A DNA stretch of 64,000 nt from Desulfobulbus elongatus DSM 2908 (GTDB taxonomy: Bacteria > Desulfobacterota > Desulfobulbia > Desulfobulbales > Desulfobulbaceae). This document shows positions 1-10,219 of the stretch, in pieces. Both the position numbers and the translations under genes were made by a program. Within the stretch, counting starts at the first letter, position 1, and every line of letters begins with the position of its first letter. A model generated the notes under the pieces. The model was not told the DNA's origin and did not search any database. It was given only the letters and a program-made list of their open reading frames with translations. The stretch spans positions 1 to 64,000 of the forward strand of contig NZ_JHZB01000010.1 in the NCBI RefSeq assembly GCF_000621145.1, read 5' to 3'.

Positions 1-129
1 CATTCATGGTTCAACCGGTTTCGCAAATTGATACCACGATACGAGAAGACAGATCTCTCGTACATTGCACTCAACACATTGGCAGCCGCCATGATTGTCC
101 TGAACAAGGTCATAGTTATTTATAGATAA
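1..129 (+). mobile_element. C-terminal tail of an IS5/IS4-type transposase, cut by the window edge
   Basis: Reading frame 1 is open from base 1 to a TAA at 127-129 and encodes 42 residues beginning H-S-W-F-N-R-F-R and containing R-Y-E-K, then a hydrophobic end. A W-x-N-R-F-R segment followed by R-[YW]-E-K and a hydrophobic tail is the usual C-terminal signature of IS5-family DDE transposases. The start and the DDE residues lie left of the window, so completeness cannot be judged. The tail ends only 47 bp before hisD, so the element's right end must lie in that gap or the element is truncated. I could not identify the terminal inverted repeat. Confidence 0.72.
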
Positions 130-176
130 TCACTTATTTCAGGCCCTGGCCTGAAGCTGCGTGAAGGAAGAGTGCC

Positions 177-1487
177 ATGATCACACCCGTCTTGCTCAAC
201 TCCGACCAAGGCCAAAAGATTGCCGCCGGGATTCGCAACCGGTTCGTCGACGAAACCGATGGCGCCTGCCGCGAGGCGGTGGCCGCCATTTTGGACCGTG
301 TGCGCCGGGAAGGCGATGCGGCGGTGCTCGACTACTGCCGCCGGTTCGACTGCCCGGTGATGACGCCGGAAAGCCTCAAGGTTACGCCCGAGGAGTTCGC
401 CCGGGCCGAACAGGAGGCGGACGAGGATTTCCGCGGGAGCCTGCGCTTTGCCGCCGAGCGCATCCGCCGTTTCCACGAGCGCGAGATGGAGGATTCCTGG
501 CTGCTGACCCGCGACGACGGCGTGGTCACCGGCCGGCTGGTGCGGCCGGTGGATTCGGCCGGCCTCTACGTGCCCGGCGGTAAGGAGGGCTCGACGCCGC
601 TGGTCTCGACCGTGCTGATGAACGGCATCCCGGCGCAGATCGCGGGCGTGGGGCGGCGGGTGATGGTGACCCCGCCGGGCCGCGACGGCCGCGTCAGCCC
701 GGCTTTGCTGCTGGCGGCCCGTGAAATCGGTATCGACGAGGTCTACAAAGTGGGCTCGGCCTGGGCCATCGGCGCCCTGGCCTACGGCACCGCCGCCATT
801 CCCAGGGTGGATGTGATCGTCGGGCCGGGCAACCAGTACGTGGCCGAGGCCAAGCGCCAGGTGATGGGCCGGGTGCGGATCGACATGATCGCCGGCCCGA
901 GCGAGGTGCTGATCGTGGCCGACGACAGCGCCGAGGCCGCCTTTGTCGCCGCCGACATGCTGGCCCAGGCCGAGCACGATCCCCAGGCCCTGGCCATGGT
1001 CATCACCACCAGCGAGCAACTGGCTGCGGATATCGGCAAGGAGTTGGAACGCCAGTTGCCGCTGCTGCCCAGGGCCGATATCGCCCGCACCGCCTTGGCC
1101 GCGCGCGGCCTGATCCTGGTGGCCGACAACCTGGATACGGCCATCGACCTGGCCAACGACATCGCCAGCGAGCATCTGGAACTGCAGGTGACCGAGCCCT
1201 GGCAATGGCTGCCGAAGATCCGCCATGCCGGCGCCATCTTCCTGGGCAACTGGACCCCGGAGGCGGCGGGCGATTACGTGGCCGGCCCCAACCACGTCCT
1301 GCCGACCATGGGCACCGCCCGCATCGCCTCGGCCCTGGGCGTGGAAACCTTCCTCAAGAAAAGCTCGATCATCAGCTATTGCCGCCAGGCCCTGGAGGCC
1401 GACGGCGACCACATCCGGCGGCTGGCCGGTCTCGAAGGGCTGACGGCGCACGGCAACTCGGTGGCGGTCCGGCTTGGCCAGCGATAA
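177..1487 (+). CDS. hisD: Histidinol dehydrogenase
   Basis: Catalyses the last two steps of histidine synthesis, oxidising L-histidinol to histidine with two NAD+ and a zinc ion; cytosolic. The 436-residue length is normal for bacterial HisD. Family landmarks include the glycine-rich P-G-G-K-E-G-S-T-P-L stretch, the G-P-G-N-Q-Y-V-A-E-A-K segment, I-A-G-P-S-E-V near residue 238, and Q-A-E-H-D near 267 that supplies zinc ligands. The ATG at 177 has a Shine-Dalgarno (GGAAG) 7-8 bases upstream. rsmG starts inside its 3' end. No other his gene is adjacent; hisB is 47 kb away. The native promoter region may have been altered by the transposase that ends just upstream. Confidence 0.97.
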   Translation: MITPVLLNSDQGQKIAAGIRNRFVDETDGACREAVAAILDRVRREGDAAVLDYCRRFDCPVMTPESLKVTPEEFARAEQEADEDFRGSLRFAAERIRRFHEREMEDSWLLTRDDGVVTGRLVRPVDSAGLYVPGGKEGSTPLVSTVLMNGIPAQIAGVGRRVMVTPPGRDGRVSPALLLAAREIGIDEVYKVGSAWAIGALAYGTAAIPRVDVIVGPGNQYVAEAKRQVMGRVRIDMIAGPSEVLIVADDSAEAAFVAADMLAQAEHDPQALAMVITTSEQLAADIGKELERQLPLLPRADIARTALAARGLILVADNLDTAIDLANDIASEHLELQVTEPWQWLPKIRHAGAIFLGNWTPEAAGDYVAGPNHVLPTMGTARIASALGVETFLKKSSIISYCRQALEADGDHIRRLAGLEGLTAHGNSVAVRLGQR

Positions 1488-2130
1488 CCGCCAACTGCTG
1501 ATTGAGGGCGCCCGGCAACTGGGGATCGAACTGGAGGCGGCCGCCTGCGACCGGCTGGTGCTGTACCTGGCCGAACTGATGAAGTGGAGCCGGCGGGTCA
1601 ACCTGATCGCCCGCGATACCCCCGAGGCGCAGGCCATCGACAGCCACTTCCTCGACTCGCTCGCCCTGCTGCCGCTGCTGCGCGCAAGCGACGGCCCGGC
1701 GCACCTGCTTGATGTCGGCACCGGCGCCGGCTTTCCCGGCCTGGTCTTGGCCTGTGTCCTGACCGAGGCCCGTTGCACCCTGGTGGAGCCGCGGCAGAAG
1801 CGGGTGAGCTTTCTGCGCCATCTCGTCCGCACCCTGGGCTTGACCAACATCGAGGTGGTGGCCGACCGGATCGAACCTCATGCCGCGGCCTGGCTGGGCC
1901 GATTCTCCCATGTCACCAGCCGGGCCGTGGCCGAACCGGCCGTCTTCCTGCCCCTGATCCGGCCGCTGGTCACGCCGGAGACCCGCATCATCCTCATGCT
2001 GGCCCGCGAAGAGGCCCTGGCCGGCATCGACCAGCTTCCCGCCGGCCCCTGGCGGCTCGCCGCCCGCCGCGATTTCGTCCTGCCTTTTTCAGGCGCGCCC
2101 CGGCTGCTGGCCGTCGTCCATGTGCGCTGA
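1474..2130 (+). CDS. rsmG: 16S rRNA (guanine527-N7)-methyltransferase RsmG (GidB)
   Basis: Class I SAM-dependent methyltransferase that modifies G527 of 16S rRNA. The 218 residues include the family's W-x-x-x-x-N-L-[IT] segment near residue 40, the paired H-x-x-D-S-L-A element, and the SAM-binding loop D-V-G-T-G-A-G-F-P-G. The start is a TTG at 1474 overlapping the hisD stop by 14 bases, which suggests translational coupling; no in-frame ATG lies close by. rsmG normally sits with mnmG or parAB, so pairing with hisD is unusual. Loss of RsmG is known to give low-level streptomycin resistance. Confidence 0.93.
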   Translation: MASDNRQLLIEGARQLGIELEAAACDRLVLYLAELMKWSRRVNLIARDTPEAQAIDSHFLDSLALLPLLRASDGPAHLLDVGTGAGFPGLVLACVLTEARCTLVEPRQKRVSFLRHLVRTLGLTNIEVVADRIEPHAAAWLGRFSHVTSRAVAEPAVFLPLIRPLVTPETRIILMLAREEALAGIDQLPAGPWRLAARRDFVLPFSGAPRLLAVVHVR

Positions 2131-2214
2131 CACTTCTGCTACTTCTTTCTGGAATAAATGCGGTCGATCTGGTAGTAACAAATCTCTTTTCACCACCACA
2201 TACGCACGGAATGA

Positions 2215-3321
<1,107 letters not shown>

Positions 3322-3345
3322 TTTTTTCCGGCAGGGAGGCATGGC

Positions 3346-4266
3346 ATGCCGCGACGAAACAACATCGTCCTGATCTCCAACGGTTCCGCCGCCCGCATGG
3401 CCGCCGACGTGGCCAGGGAACTGGACATCCCGGTGACCGAGATGATCACCCGCACCTTTGCCGACGGTGAACTGTACCATGCCTTTCCCCGCGACATCGC
3501 CGGCTGCGATCTGGTGATCGTCGCCAACACCGAGAGTGACGCCTCCCACCAGGAACTGATCGACCTGATCGCCGGCGCCCGCTACTGGAACGCCCTGTCG
3601 GTCAACGTGGTGATCCCGTACCTGGGCTATTCGACCATGGAGCGGGCCAAACCCGATTCCGGCGAGATTCCCAAGGGCATCACCCGCACCCGGCAGGTTT
3701 TCCGCGCCCGGCCCGATTACGTCGCCTTTCTCGACCTGCATTCCGAGTCGGTGATGCACGCCCACACCGGCGAGGTCCGCACCCGCCACCTGTGGACCGA
3801 GCGGGTGGCGGCGGAGAAGATCCGGCAACTGGGACTGACGAACATCGTGCTGGTGTCGCCGGATTACGGGTTCTCCAAGCGGGTGGCGCGTCTGGCCGGG
3901 CTGCTCGATTGCCCGCACACCGCCGCCAACAAGGACCGCTACGATGTCGACCAGACCATCGTCGGCCAGTTGTCCGGGGCGGTGCGCGGCCGCAACGCCA
4001 TCATCTGCGACGACATGATCCGCACCGGCGGCTCCATGCTCCAGACCGTGGACCGCTGCTACCAGGCCGGCGCGGTGAGCGTGATGGTGATGGCGACCCA
4101 TCTGATCCTGGCCGGCAACGCCAGGGAGCGGTTCATCGAAAAAGGGATCAACTGCATCATCGGCGCCGATACCTATCCGGGCCGGACCAGCGACGACCTC
4201 CTCCGGGTCTATTCGGTGGCCCCGGTGATCGCCGACGAATTGAAGGGATATTTCCGCCTGCACTGA
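3346..4266 (+). CDS. prs: Divergent ribose-phosphate pyrophosphokinase (PRPP synthetase family)
   Basis: Predicted to make phosphoribosyl pyrophosphate from ribose 5-phosphate and ATP. The 306 residues show the type I phosphoribosyltransferase-like PRPP loop [10 protein letters not shown], the F-L-D-L-H segment, the F-A-D-G-E-L start of the ATP site, and a conserved lysine in N-K-D-R-Y. It departs from classic PRPP synthetases at the catalytic flexible loop: G-Y-S-T-M-E-R-A replaces G-Y-A-R-Q-D-R-K. This places it in a divergent subfamily, so substrate use and regulation may differ from the classic enzyme. SD GGGAGG lies 6 bases before the ATG. It lies 24 bases after leuB. Confidence 0.8.
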   Translation: MPRRNNIVLISNGSAARMAADVARELDIPVTEMITRTFADGELYHAFPRDIAGCDLVIVANTESDASHQELIDLIAGARYWNALSVNVVIPYLGYSTMERAKPDSGEIPKGITRTRQVFRARPDYVAFLDLHSESVMHAHTGEVRTRHLWTERVAAEKIRQLGLTNIVLVSPDYGFSKRVARLAGLLDCPHTAANKDRYDVDQTIVGQLSGAVRGRNAIICDDMIRTGGSMLQTVDRCYQAGAVSVMVMATHLILAGNARERFIEKGINCIIGADTYPGRTSDDLLRVYSVAPVIADELKGYFRLH

Positions 4267-4304
4267 GCCAGGCGCAACACTATGACCACAAGGGGGAGAA
4301 CAGC

Positions 4305-5423
4305 ATGAAAAAGGTAGGCATTGTCGGCTGGCGCGGCATGGTCGGCTCGGTGCTCATGGAGCGGATGCGGCAGGAAGGGGATTTTCAGGGCTACGAGCCC
4401 CGCTTTTTTTCCACCTCCCAGGCCGGGCAGGCCGGACCCGAGGTGGGCGGCACGGTGTATGAACTGCTGGACGGCACCAATGCCGCGCTGCTCGCGGAGA
4501 TGGATATCATCGTCTCCTGCCAGGGCGGCAGCTACACCGGCGAGATCCATCCGCAACTGATGGCCAGGGGCTGGCAGGGCTACTGGATCGACGCCGCCTC
4601 CAAGCTGCGCCTGGACGCTGATTCGATCATCGTCCTCGACCCGGTCAACCGCACGGTCATCGACCAGGGCCTGGCCAAGGGCATCAAGAAATACATCGGC
4701 GGCAACTGCACTGTCTCCCTGATGCTGATGGCCCTGGGCGGCCTGTTCGAGCAGGGCTGGGTTGAGTGGATCAGCAGCCAGACCTATCAGGCCGCCTCCG
4801 GCGCCGGGGCCAAGAACATGCGAGAGCTGGTCAGCCAGATGCGGCTCATCGGCGAGAACGCCGAACACCTGCTGGACAATCCGGCCGCGGCCATCCTCGA
4901 TCTCGACCGCAACGTGGTCGAAACCCTGCGCAATCCGGCCTTTCCAACGGCCAATTTCGGGGCGGCGCTGGCCGGCAGCCTCATCCCCTGGATCGACACC
5001 GCCATGGACAACGGCCAGACCCGCGAGGAATGGAAGGGGGTCACCGAGACCAACAAGGTCCTGGGCCTCACCCCCGGCCAGATTCCGGTGGACGGCTGCT
5101 GCGTGCGCATCGGCTCCATGCGCTGCCACAGCCAGGCCTTCACCATCAAGCTGAAAAAGGACGTGCCGCTCGCCGACATCGAGCAGGCCATCGCCCAGCA
5201 CAACCAGTGGGTCTCCCTGGTGGAGAACACCAAGGAGCAGACCCTGAAGGAACTGACCCCGGCCAGGGTCACCGGCACCCTCGACATCCCGGTGGGCCGC
5301 CTGCGCAAGATGAACATCGGCCCCGAGTATGTCAGCGCCTTTTCCGTGGGCGACCAGTTGCTCTGGGGTGCCGCCGAGCCGGTGCGGCGGATGCTGAAGA
5401 TCGCATTGGAGTATATTGGGTGA
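4305..5423 (+). CDS. asd: Aspartate-semialdehyde dehydrogenase
   Basis: NADPH-dependent reduction of beta-aspartyl phosphate to aspartate semialdehyde, the branch point for lysine/diaminopimelate, threonine and methionine. The 372-residue sequence is of the long enterobacterial type, beginning [10 protein letters not shown]. The acyl-enzyme cysteine is in G-G-N-C-T-V at residue 135, the position known for E. coli Asd. The ATG at 4305 is preceded by AGGGGGAGAA. An in-frame open extension upstream overlaps the PRPP synthetase gene and was rejected because homology starts at 4305. A rho-independent terminator follows at 5471-5505. Confidence 0.96.
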   Translation: MKKVGIVGWRGMVGSVLMERMRQEGDFQGYEPRFFSTSQAGQAGPEVGGTVYELLDGTNAALLAEMDIIVSCQGGSYTGEIHPQLMARGWQGYWIDAASKLRLDADSIIVLDPVNRTVIDQGLAKGIKKYIGGNCTVSLMLMALGGLFEQGWVEWISSQTYQAASGAGAKNMRELVSQMRLIGENAEHLLDNPAAAILDLDRNVVETLRNPAFPTANFGAALAGSLIPWIDTAMDNGQTREEWKGVTETNKVLGLTPGQIPVDGCCVRIGSMRCHSQAFTIKLKKDVPLADIEQAIAQHNQWVSLVENTKEQTLKELTPARVTGTLDIPVGRLRKMNIGPEYVSAFSVGDQLLWGAAEPVRRMLKIALEYIG

Positions 5424-5470
5424 GCTGATTGCATAGGGGCGGATCACCGCACGATTCGCCACCAACGCTA

Positions 5471-5505
5471 AAGGCCGTTTCCTTTTCGGGGAAGCGGCCT
5501 TTTTT
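5471..5505 (+). terminator. Intrinsic terminator after asd
   Basis: An 11-bp stem (AAGGCCGTTTC paired with GAAGCGGCCTT, one G-U) with a short loop is followed by six T. It closes the leuB-prs-asd run. Confidence 0.85.
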
Positions 5506-6241
5506 ATTGCGGGAACAAACAAAAGCGACTGACCGCGCCACGCTGTTTCCTCCAACCTGAAACTCATACGGGAGCGCCGATGCCGCCCGGCGCTCGCAAG
5601 CGGCAAGGGCACCAGCCGATAGGCTGGCGCTCCCGTCGGACGCCGGCCTCGATGGTGACTTTCTTTCGGGCGAGCAAAAGAAAGTCACAGCCCCGGCCCT
5701 GGCCGGGCAGCCATGGCATCTCAACCCCATGCATGCAATGAAACAAACAAGCTGAACGTTGAGCTTTCTTTTTCGGTCCAACCAATTGACTTTAAAGAAA
5801 AGAACATTTCTCAGGGAACAAACGGCGTTCCGCTGGGCGCAGGGCCGTCCTTCTTTTGCTTGCTCAAAAGAAGCCCGTTGGGCTGACGAAGGAAGCCCAA
5901 CGAACGGCTCAATCCAACCTGCCCGCTGAACGCTGGGCTTCGCTGCGCTCAACCCAGCCTACGCCCTTCGGGCTTTCTTGCGCTTCCCGGTCAGGGCGGA
6001 AGCGGTGTGGCTTGACCACACGGCGTATCGGACAAACTCGCTGGCTCTCGGACAGTGCCCGTGTCTGATCCACCCTGACCTGCGATGCTCAGCGGAACAG
6101 ATGGGAAAAACCCGTTGTCAGCAGGTACGGTTCGTCATTTCCTCTATCAGGTTTTGTTGTGCGAATCACATCCTGTCTGATTTGGAAATGGAATCACTTC
6201 GACTTTCGGATTGATTCAGTATGCCCAGGCAGCCGTGATCT
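5506..6241. repeat. Gene-free intergenic region packed with inverted repeats
   Basis: About 740 bp without a convincing gene on either strand. It holds at least six hairpins: 5568-5578 with 5626-5636 (11 bp) enclosing 5572-5595 and 5612-5627; 5655-5666 with 5677-5688 (12 bp perfect); 5850-5858 with 5865-5873 (9 bp); 5876-5884 with 5894-5902 (9 bp); and 5932-5937 with 5953-5958. The last contains CTTCGCTGCGCTCAACCC, and the 5655 hairpin contains CAAAAGAAAGTCAC. Both resemble dispersed palindromic repeats seen in many proteobacterial genomes (from memory, not searched). Short open frames here lack coding character. About 280 bp at the right (5965-6241) has no feature I recognise. Confidence 0.7.
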
Positions 6242-7219
6242 TCACCGCTTTTCTGCCGACGGCATCGGCGCAAACTCGATCGGCACCCAGGCATAGCTTC
6301 CCTTGCCCTCGGCGCGGACATGGCCGATGCCGGGGAAGGGCAGGTGCATCCCGGCCACCAGGGACTGGCTGGCCGCCATCTCCGCCATGATCGCCTTGCG
6401 GGTGGCGACGGCCTGCTTCTGGTCGACATCGAATTCGATAGACACGTCCGGCTGGGCGAACTGGACGGCGTGGGCATGAACCAGATCGCCCCAGATCAGC
6501 AGTTTTTGGCCCGCCGATTCCACCGCATAGGCGGTATGGCCCGGCGTGTGGCCGTAGGCCTTGACCGCCTTGATGCCGGGCACCAGCACCGTGCCCTCGG
6601 CGAATGTTTTCCACTGGCCGGAAGCCAGATAGGGCGCGGCGATGTCGCGGACCCGCTTGAAAGCGGGCTGCGCCTTTTCGGGGGCAGCGGCGGCTATCTG
6701 CTCGGAAAGCCAGTAATCGTGATCCCTCTGCGGCACCCAGACGGTGGCCTGGGGAAAGAGGGGCTTGCCCTGCCCGTCGCGCAGGCCGCCGATGTGATCG
6801 CCATGGAGATGGGTGATGATCACGGTATCGACTTGGGCCAGGTCATAGCCGGCCGCCTTCAGGTTGTCCGGGATATAGCCCAGGTTCGGGCCGAGGAGCT
6901 TGGCCGCGCCGGCATCGACCAGTACCAGGTGATCGCCGGTGTTGATCAGATAGGCGTTGACCGCGGTCTGCATGGCGGGATTGCCGACGAACATCCGTGC
7001 CAGCAGCCGGTCCAGGTCGGCCGGCTTGGCATTGTGCAGGAGCTTGGTGTCCAGTTGGATGGCCCCGTCGTAGAGGGCGGTGATCTCGAACTGGCCCAAC
7101 TGCATGCGGTAATAACCGGGCACCTGCGTCTGCGCCATGAGCGCCTGGGCATGAACGGCAGGAAGGGAGCAAAGGAACAGGGCGATGGTCAGCAGCAGGA
7201 TGCGGTGCATGGGGCGCAT
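6242..7219 (-). CDS. Exported metallo-beta-lactamase-fold hydrolase
   Basis: A 325-residue protein with a cleavable signal peptide (basic N-terminus, hydrophobic core at residues 6-20, cleavage near A-H-A), so probably periplasmic. The MBL metal site is complete: H-L-H-G-D-H at 137-142, H228 in G-H-T-P-G-H, D245 in W-G-D and H292. This fits a two-metal hydrolase. The subgroup looks like the AttM/lactonase or alkylsulfatase-like MBL proteins, but the substrate cannot be told from sequence. An AAGGAGG sits 8 bases before the first ATG, supporting the M-R-P-M-H start. It stands alone, next to the repeat-rich region. Confidence 0.85.
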   Translation of the reverse strand: MRPMHRILLLTIALFLCSLPAVHAQALMAQTQVPGYYRMQLGQFEITALYDGAIQLDTKLLHNAKPADLDRLLARMFVGNPAMQTAVNAYLINTGDHLVLVDAGAAKLLGPNLGYIPDNLKAAGYDLAQVDTVIITHLHGDHIGGLRDGQGKPLFPQATVWVPQRDHDYWLSEQIAAAAPEKAQPAFKRVRDIAAPYLASGQWKTFAEGTVLVPGIKAVKAYGHTPGHTAYAVESAGQKLLIWGDLVHAHAVQFAQPDVSIEFDVDQKQAVATRKAIMAEMAASQSLVAGMHLPFPGIGHVRAEGKGSYAWVPIEFAPMPSAEKR

Positions 7220-7480
7220 AATCGTGTCCTCCTTAATACAGGGTGAGAATGAACCGGCAACCGGCTGGTTGAACAGGTCGTTGCGGGCCTTTGGCCAGGT
7301 GTTGGGGAGTCCAGCCTGCGCGCGGATGCGGGTTCGGGAAAAGGCGAAGACCAGCGTGTCGATCTTTTTTGTATAAGACCTCGCCGGCGGCGTGGCAACA
7401 GAAAAGGACGGTGTCCCGGCCGGTTGGGGCGGCCGGGATCGGGGGCGAGGCGGGGCCGGCCGACGGCCGGAGTTGTCCGG

Positions 7481-8275
7481 TCAGCGCAGGATAAAACCGA
7501 GCGCTTTCAGATTCTTGGCCCATGTGGCCCAGGGGCCGGTTTCAAAGGAGGCGGTCATCCGTTCGGGATCGAACAGGACGGTGGCATCCTGGTCGAGATG
7601 GCATTTGCGGTCATAGTTGGTGTGGCTGATGCGCAGGCGCCAGGTGCCGTTCCCGTTCTTCTCGACTGCCTCGACATAGGCGGGGTGGCCGGTGGGCATG
7701 CCGCGGCGGGCGTTGACATCCAAAACCATGACCGAGCCGATGAGCGGTAGGGCGGAGGTGGCGTCGTTTTTTCTGGCGCAGGCAAACCACTGCACCGGGC
7801 TGGTGTCGCCGAGCTTGCAGGTGTCGATCCCCGTGCGGCAGCGGGCGTAGATCAGACTCTGCGGCTGGCAGCGGCCGGTGGTTCGCACCACTTTCGTTTC
7901 GGTGGCCACGTGCGCCGCGGCCGTGGTCTTTGTCCCTTTCTTCCCGGACGCTTTGGCTGTCTTGGCCTTCTTCGCCGGGACCTGCCGTTTGACCACCTTG
8001 GTCGTGGTGGTCCCCGGTTGCAGGCGAAAGCAGGCGGCGCGGTTGCGTTCGCTCTCCAGGATGATCCGCTCGTCCCGGCAGGTGAGGGACTGTTCGTCGC
8101 GCTTTTCCTGGTCGGCCGGAGGAATTGCCTGAACCGGAGAGGCAATCTGCTGTTGCGGTTCGGAGGGAAGGGGAGCCTGTGCTGCCGGGGGCTTGTTGTG
8201 ACTGCTGCAACCCGTGGCGAGGAGGAGAACGGCGGCGAGGGTAATCAGCGATCGGCGGTGGTGGGCGGTGGGCAT
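7481..8275 (-). CDS. Lipoprotein with a C-terminal CHAP-like domain lacking the catalytic cysteine
   Basis: Has a lipoprotein signal with lipobox L-L-A-T-G-C (Cys23), then a Pro/Gln-rich linker, a Lys/Thr/Ala-rich low-complexity stretch (about residues 90-130), and a C-terminal domain of about 130 residues. That domain has the pattern of CHAP amidases: Y-A-R-x-R-T-G-I near 143-150, G-S-V-M-V-L-D near 180, G-H-P-A-Y-V-E with His197, and I-S-H-T-N-Y. Where CHAP enzymes have Cys before L-x-Y-A-R, this protein has Ser140, so it may bind rather than cut peptidoglycan. The start overlaps the end of lolD by 31 bases and has its own SD (AGGAG). The assignment is by motif memory and is tentative. Confidence 0.6.
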   Translation of the reverse strand: MPTAHHRRSLITLAAVLLLATGCSSHNKPPAAQAPLPSEPQQQIASPVQAIPPADQEKRDEQSLTCRDERIILESERNRAACFRLQPGTTTTKVVKRQVPAKKAKTAKASGKKGTKTTAAAHVATETKVVRTTGRCQPQSLIYARCRTGIDTCKLGDTSPVQWFACARKNDATSALPLIGSVMVLDVNARRGMPTGHPAYVEAVEKNGNGTWRLRISHTNYDRKCHLDQDATVLFDPERMTASFETGPWATWAKNLKALGFILR

Positions 8276-8982
8276 GGTCGGTCTCCTGAGGCAGGGGAGC
8301 TGTCGGGATGGAGGCGGCCTTCGGCCAGGGTCAGGCGGCGGTCCATGGCGCGGGCCAGGTCCATGTTGTGCGTGACCATGACCACGGCCAGGTTAAGATT
8401 GCTGCTCAACTCGCGCAGGAGGGTGAAGACCCGGTTCCCGCTGGCGGCGTCGAGATTGCCGGTGGGTTCGTCGGCGAGCAACAGGGCCGGGTCCATCACC
8501 AGGGCGCGGGCCAGGGCGACCCGCTGCTGCTCGCCGCCGGACAACTCGCCGCTGCGGTGGTGCAACCGTTCGCCGAGCCCCACCTGTTCGAGGAGGTGCT
8601 GCGCCTTCTCCTTGAGGGCTGTGCGCGGCCGGCCGTTGATCAGGCCGGGCATCATCACGTTTTCGAGGGCGGTGAATTCCGGGAGCAGATGGTGGAACTG
8701 GAAGATGAAGCCGATGTGGGCGTTGCGGTGCCCGGCCAGGTCCGGCTCGTTTTTGCCGGTCAGTTCCCTGCCGCGAAAGAAGAGGCGGCCCGAGTCCGGC
8801 GCGTCCAGGGTTCCCAGGATCTGGAGCAGCGTGGTCTTGCCCGAACCCGAGGCCCCGACGATGGCGGTCATCTCGCCGGGTTGGACGACGAGATCGACCC
8901 GGTCGAGGACGACAATGGTATCGTCGCCGCTGCGGTAGGAGCGGCAGAGGGCTTCGGCCTGCAGGAGGGGGGCGTCATTCAT
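8245..8982 (-). CDS. lolD: Lipoprotein-releasing ABC transporter ATPase LolD
   Basis: Powers release of outer-membrane lipoproteins from the inner membrane to LolA. The 245 residues show Walker A G-A-S-G-S-G-K-T-T (43-51), Q-loop near F-I-F-Q-F, signature L-S-G-G-E (147-151), Walker B L-L-L-A-D-E ending at Glu172, and the switch histidine in V-T-H-N. These are typical of the LolD/MacB ATPase family. It follows lolC with an 8-base overlap. The Pro-rich tail of the protein is encoded in the segment shared with the downstream lipoprotein gene. Confidence 0.92.
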   Translation of the reverse strand: MNDAPLLQAEALCRSYRSGDDTIVVLDRVDLVVQPGEMTAIVGASGSGKTTLLQILGTLDAPDSGRLFFRGRELTGKNEPDLAGHRNAHIGFIFQFHHLLPEFTALENVMMPGLINGRPRTALKEKAQHLLEQVGLGERLHHRSGELSGGEQQRVALARALVMDPALLLADEPTGNLDAASGNRVFTLLRELSSNLNLAVVMVTHNMDLARAMDRRLTLAEGRLHPDSSPASGDRPCPPPTTADR

Positions 8983-10201
8983 AGCTCAGCGCCTCCGCCG
9001 GCCGGACCCGCGACGCCTTCCACGAGGGGTAGAGGGTGGCGAACAGAGTGATGAGGATGGCGGACACCGCGATCACGGTCACATCCAGGGGCACCACCTT
9101 GATCGGCATGGTGGACATGGGGTAGACGTTGCTCGGCAGCTCGATGATCTTGTAGCGCTTGAGCAGTCCGCACAGCCCCAGGCCTCCGGCCACGCCCAGC
9201 ACCGTGCCGGCCAGGCCGATGACCATGCCCTGGTAGAAGAAGATGCGCATGATGGCGCGGGTGGTGGCGCCCATGGACTTGAGGATGGCGATGTCCCGGT
9301 TCTTTTCCATGACCATCATGATCAGGGCGCTGATGATGTTGAGCGCCGCCACCAGGATGATCAGGTCCAGGGCGATGAAGATGCCGATTTTTTCGAGCTT
9401 GAGTGCGGCGAACAGGTTGCGGTTGAGCTGCATCCAGTCGCGCACCGCATAGCCGTGGCCCAGGGCTTGCTGGATGGCGGCGGCTGTCCGGTCGGCCTGG
9501 TCGATGTCCCGGACCCGGACCTCGATGCCGTGCACGCCCCGGCGCAGGTCGGTGAGGCTGCGGGCGGTATCCAGGTTGATATAGCCCATGGTGGAGTCGT
9601 ACTCGAACATCCCGGTTTCGAAGAGGCCGACCACCACGCAGGTGCGGATCTTGGGCAGGACGCCCATGGGCGAGAGCGGCCCGTTGGGCGAGATCAGCCG
9701 GACCCGGTCGCCCACGCCGACCTGGATCTGGCGGGCCATGTCGCGACCCAGGACAATGGCCGGCACCTCGGCGGGCTTGTCGAGATCGGTCAGTTGGCCG
9801 GCGACCATTTTCTCGCCGATGCTGAGCACCCGCATGGCGCTGGCCGCATCGATGCCCCGCAGGACCACGCCGGTGGACTGGGTGGCCGAACTGATCAGCG
9901 CCTGGCCGTACATGTAGGGCGTGGTGGCCTCGACCCCGGGCACGGCCTCGATAGCGGCGGTGACCGCCTCGGTGTCGGTAATGGCCGTGCCGAACCGCTG
10001 CACCAGGGCATGGGCGTTGACCCCGATGATCTGGTCGCGCAGCCCTTCGGTGAAGCCGGTGTACACCGACAGCACCACGATCAGGGCCAGCACCCCGACC
10101 GCCACCCCGAGAATGGAGATGATGGTGATCAGCGAGATGAACTTCTGCTTGCGCTTGGCCCGCAGGTAGCGCAGGCTGACAAACCATTCGAAGGCGGCCA
10201 T
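8975..10201 (-). CDS. lolC: Lipoprotein-releasing system transmembrane protein (LolC/LolE family)
   Basis: Inner-membrane permease partner of LolD. The 408-residue protein has the family layout: N-terminal F-V-S-L-R-Y-L motif, one transmembrane helix at about residues 25-47, a long periplasmic MacB-PCD-like domain, then three C-terminal helices (about 270-300, 315-345, 370-395) of the FtsX type. Only one LolC/E-type subunit is present here, which suggests a homodimeric transporter as in many non-enteric proteobacteria. It lies 18 bases downstream of lysS and overlaps lolD, so lysS-lolC-lolD-lipoprotein may be cotranscribed. Confidence 0.9.
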   Translation of the reverse strand: MAAFEWFVSLRYLRAKRKQKFISLITIISILGVAVGVLALIVVLSVYTGFTEGLRDQIIGVNAHALVQRFGTAITDTEAVTAAIEAVPGVEATTPYMYGQALISSATQSTGVVLRGIDAASAMRVLSIGEKMVAGQLTDLDKPAEVPAIVLGRDMARQIQVGVGDRVRLISPNGPLSPMGVLPKIRTCVVVGLFETGMFEYDSTMGYINLDTARSLTDLRRGVHGIEVRVRDIDQADRTAAAIQQALGHGYAVRDWMQLNRNLFAALKLEKIGIFIALDLIILVAALNIISALIMMVMEKNRDIAILKSMGATTRAIMRIFFYQGMVIGLAGTVLGVAGGLGLCGLLKRYKIIELPSNVYPMSTMPIKVVPLDVTVIAVSAILITLFATLYPSWKASRVRPAEALSYE

Positions 10202-10219
10202 GGGCGGGCGGAATCCCTG

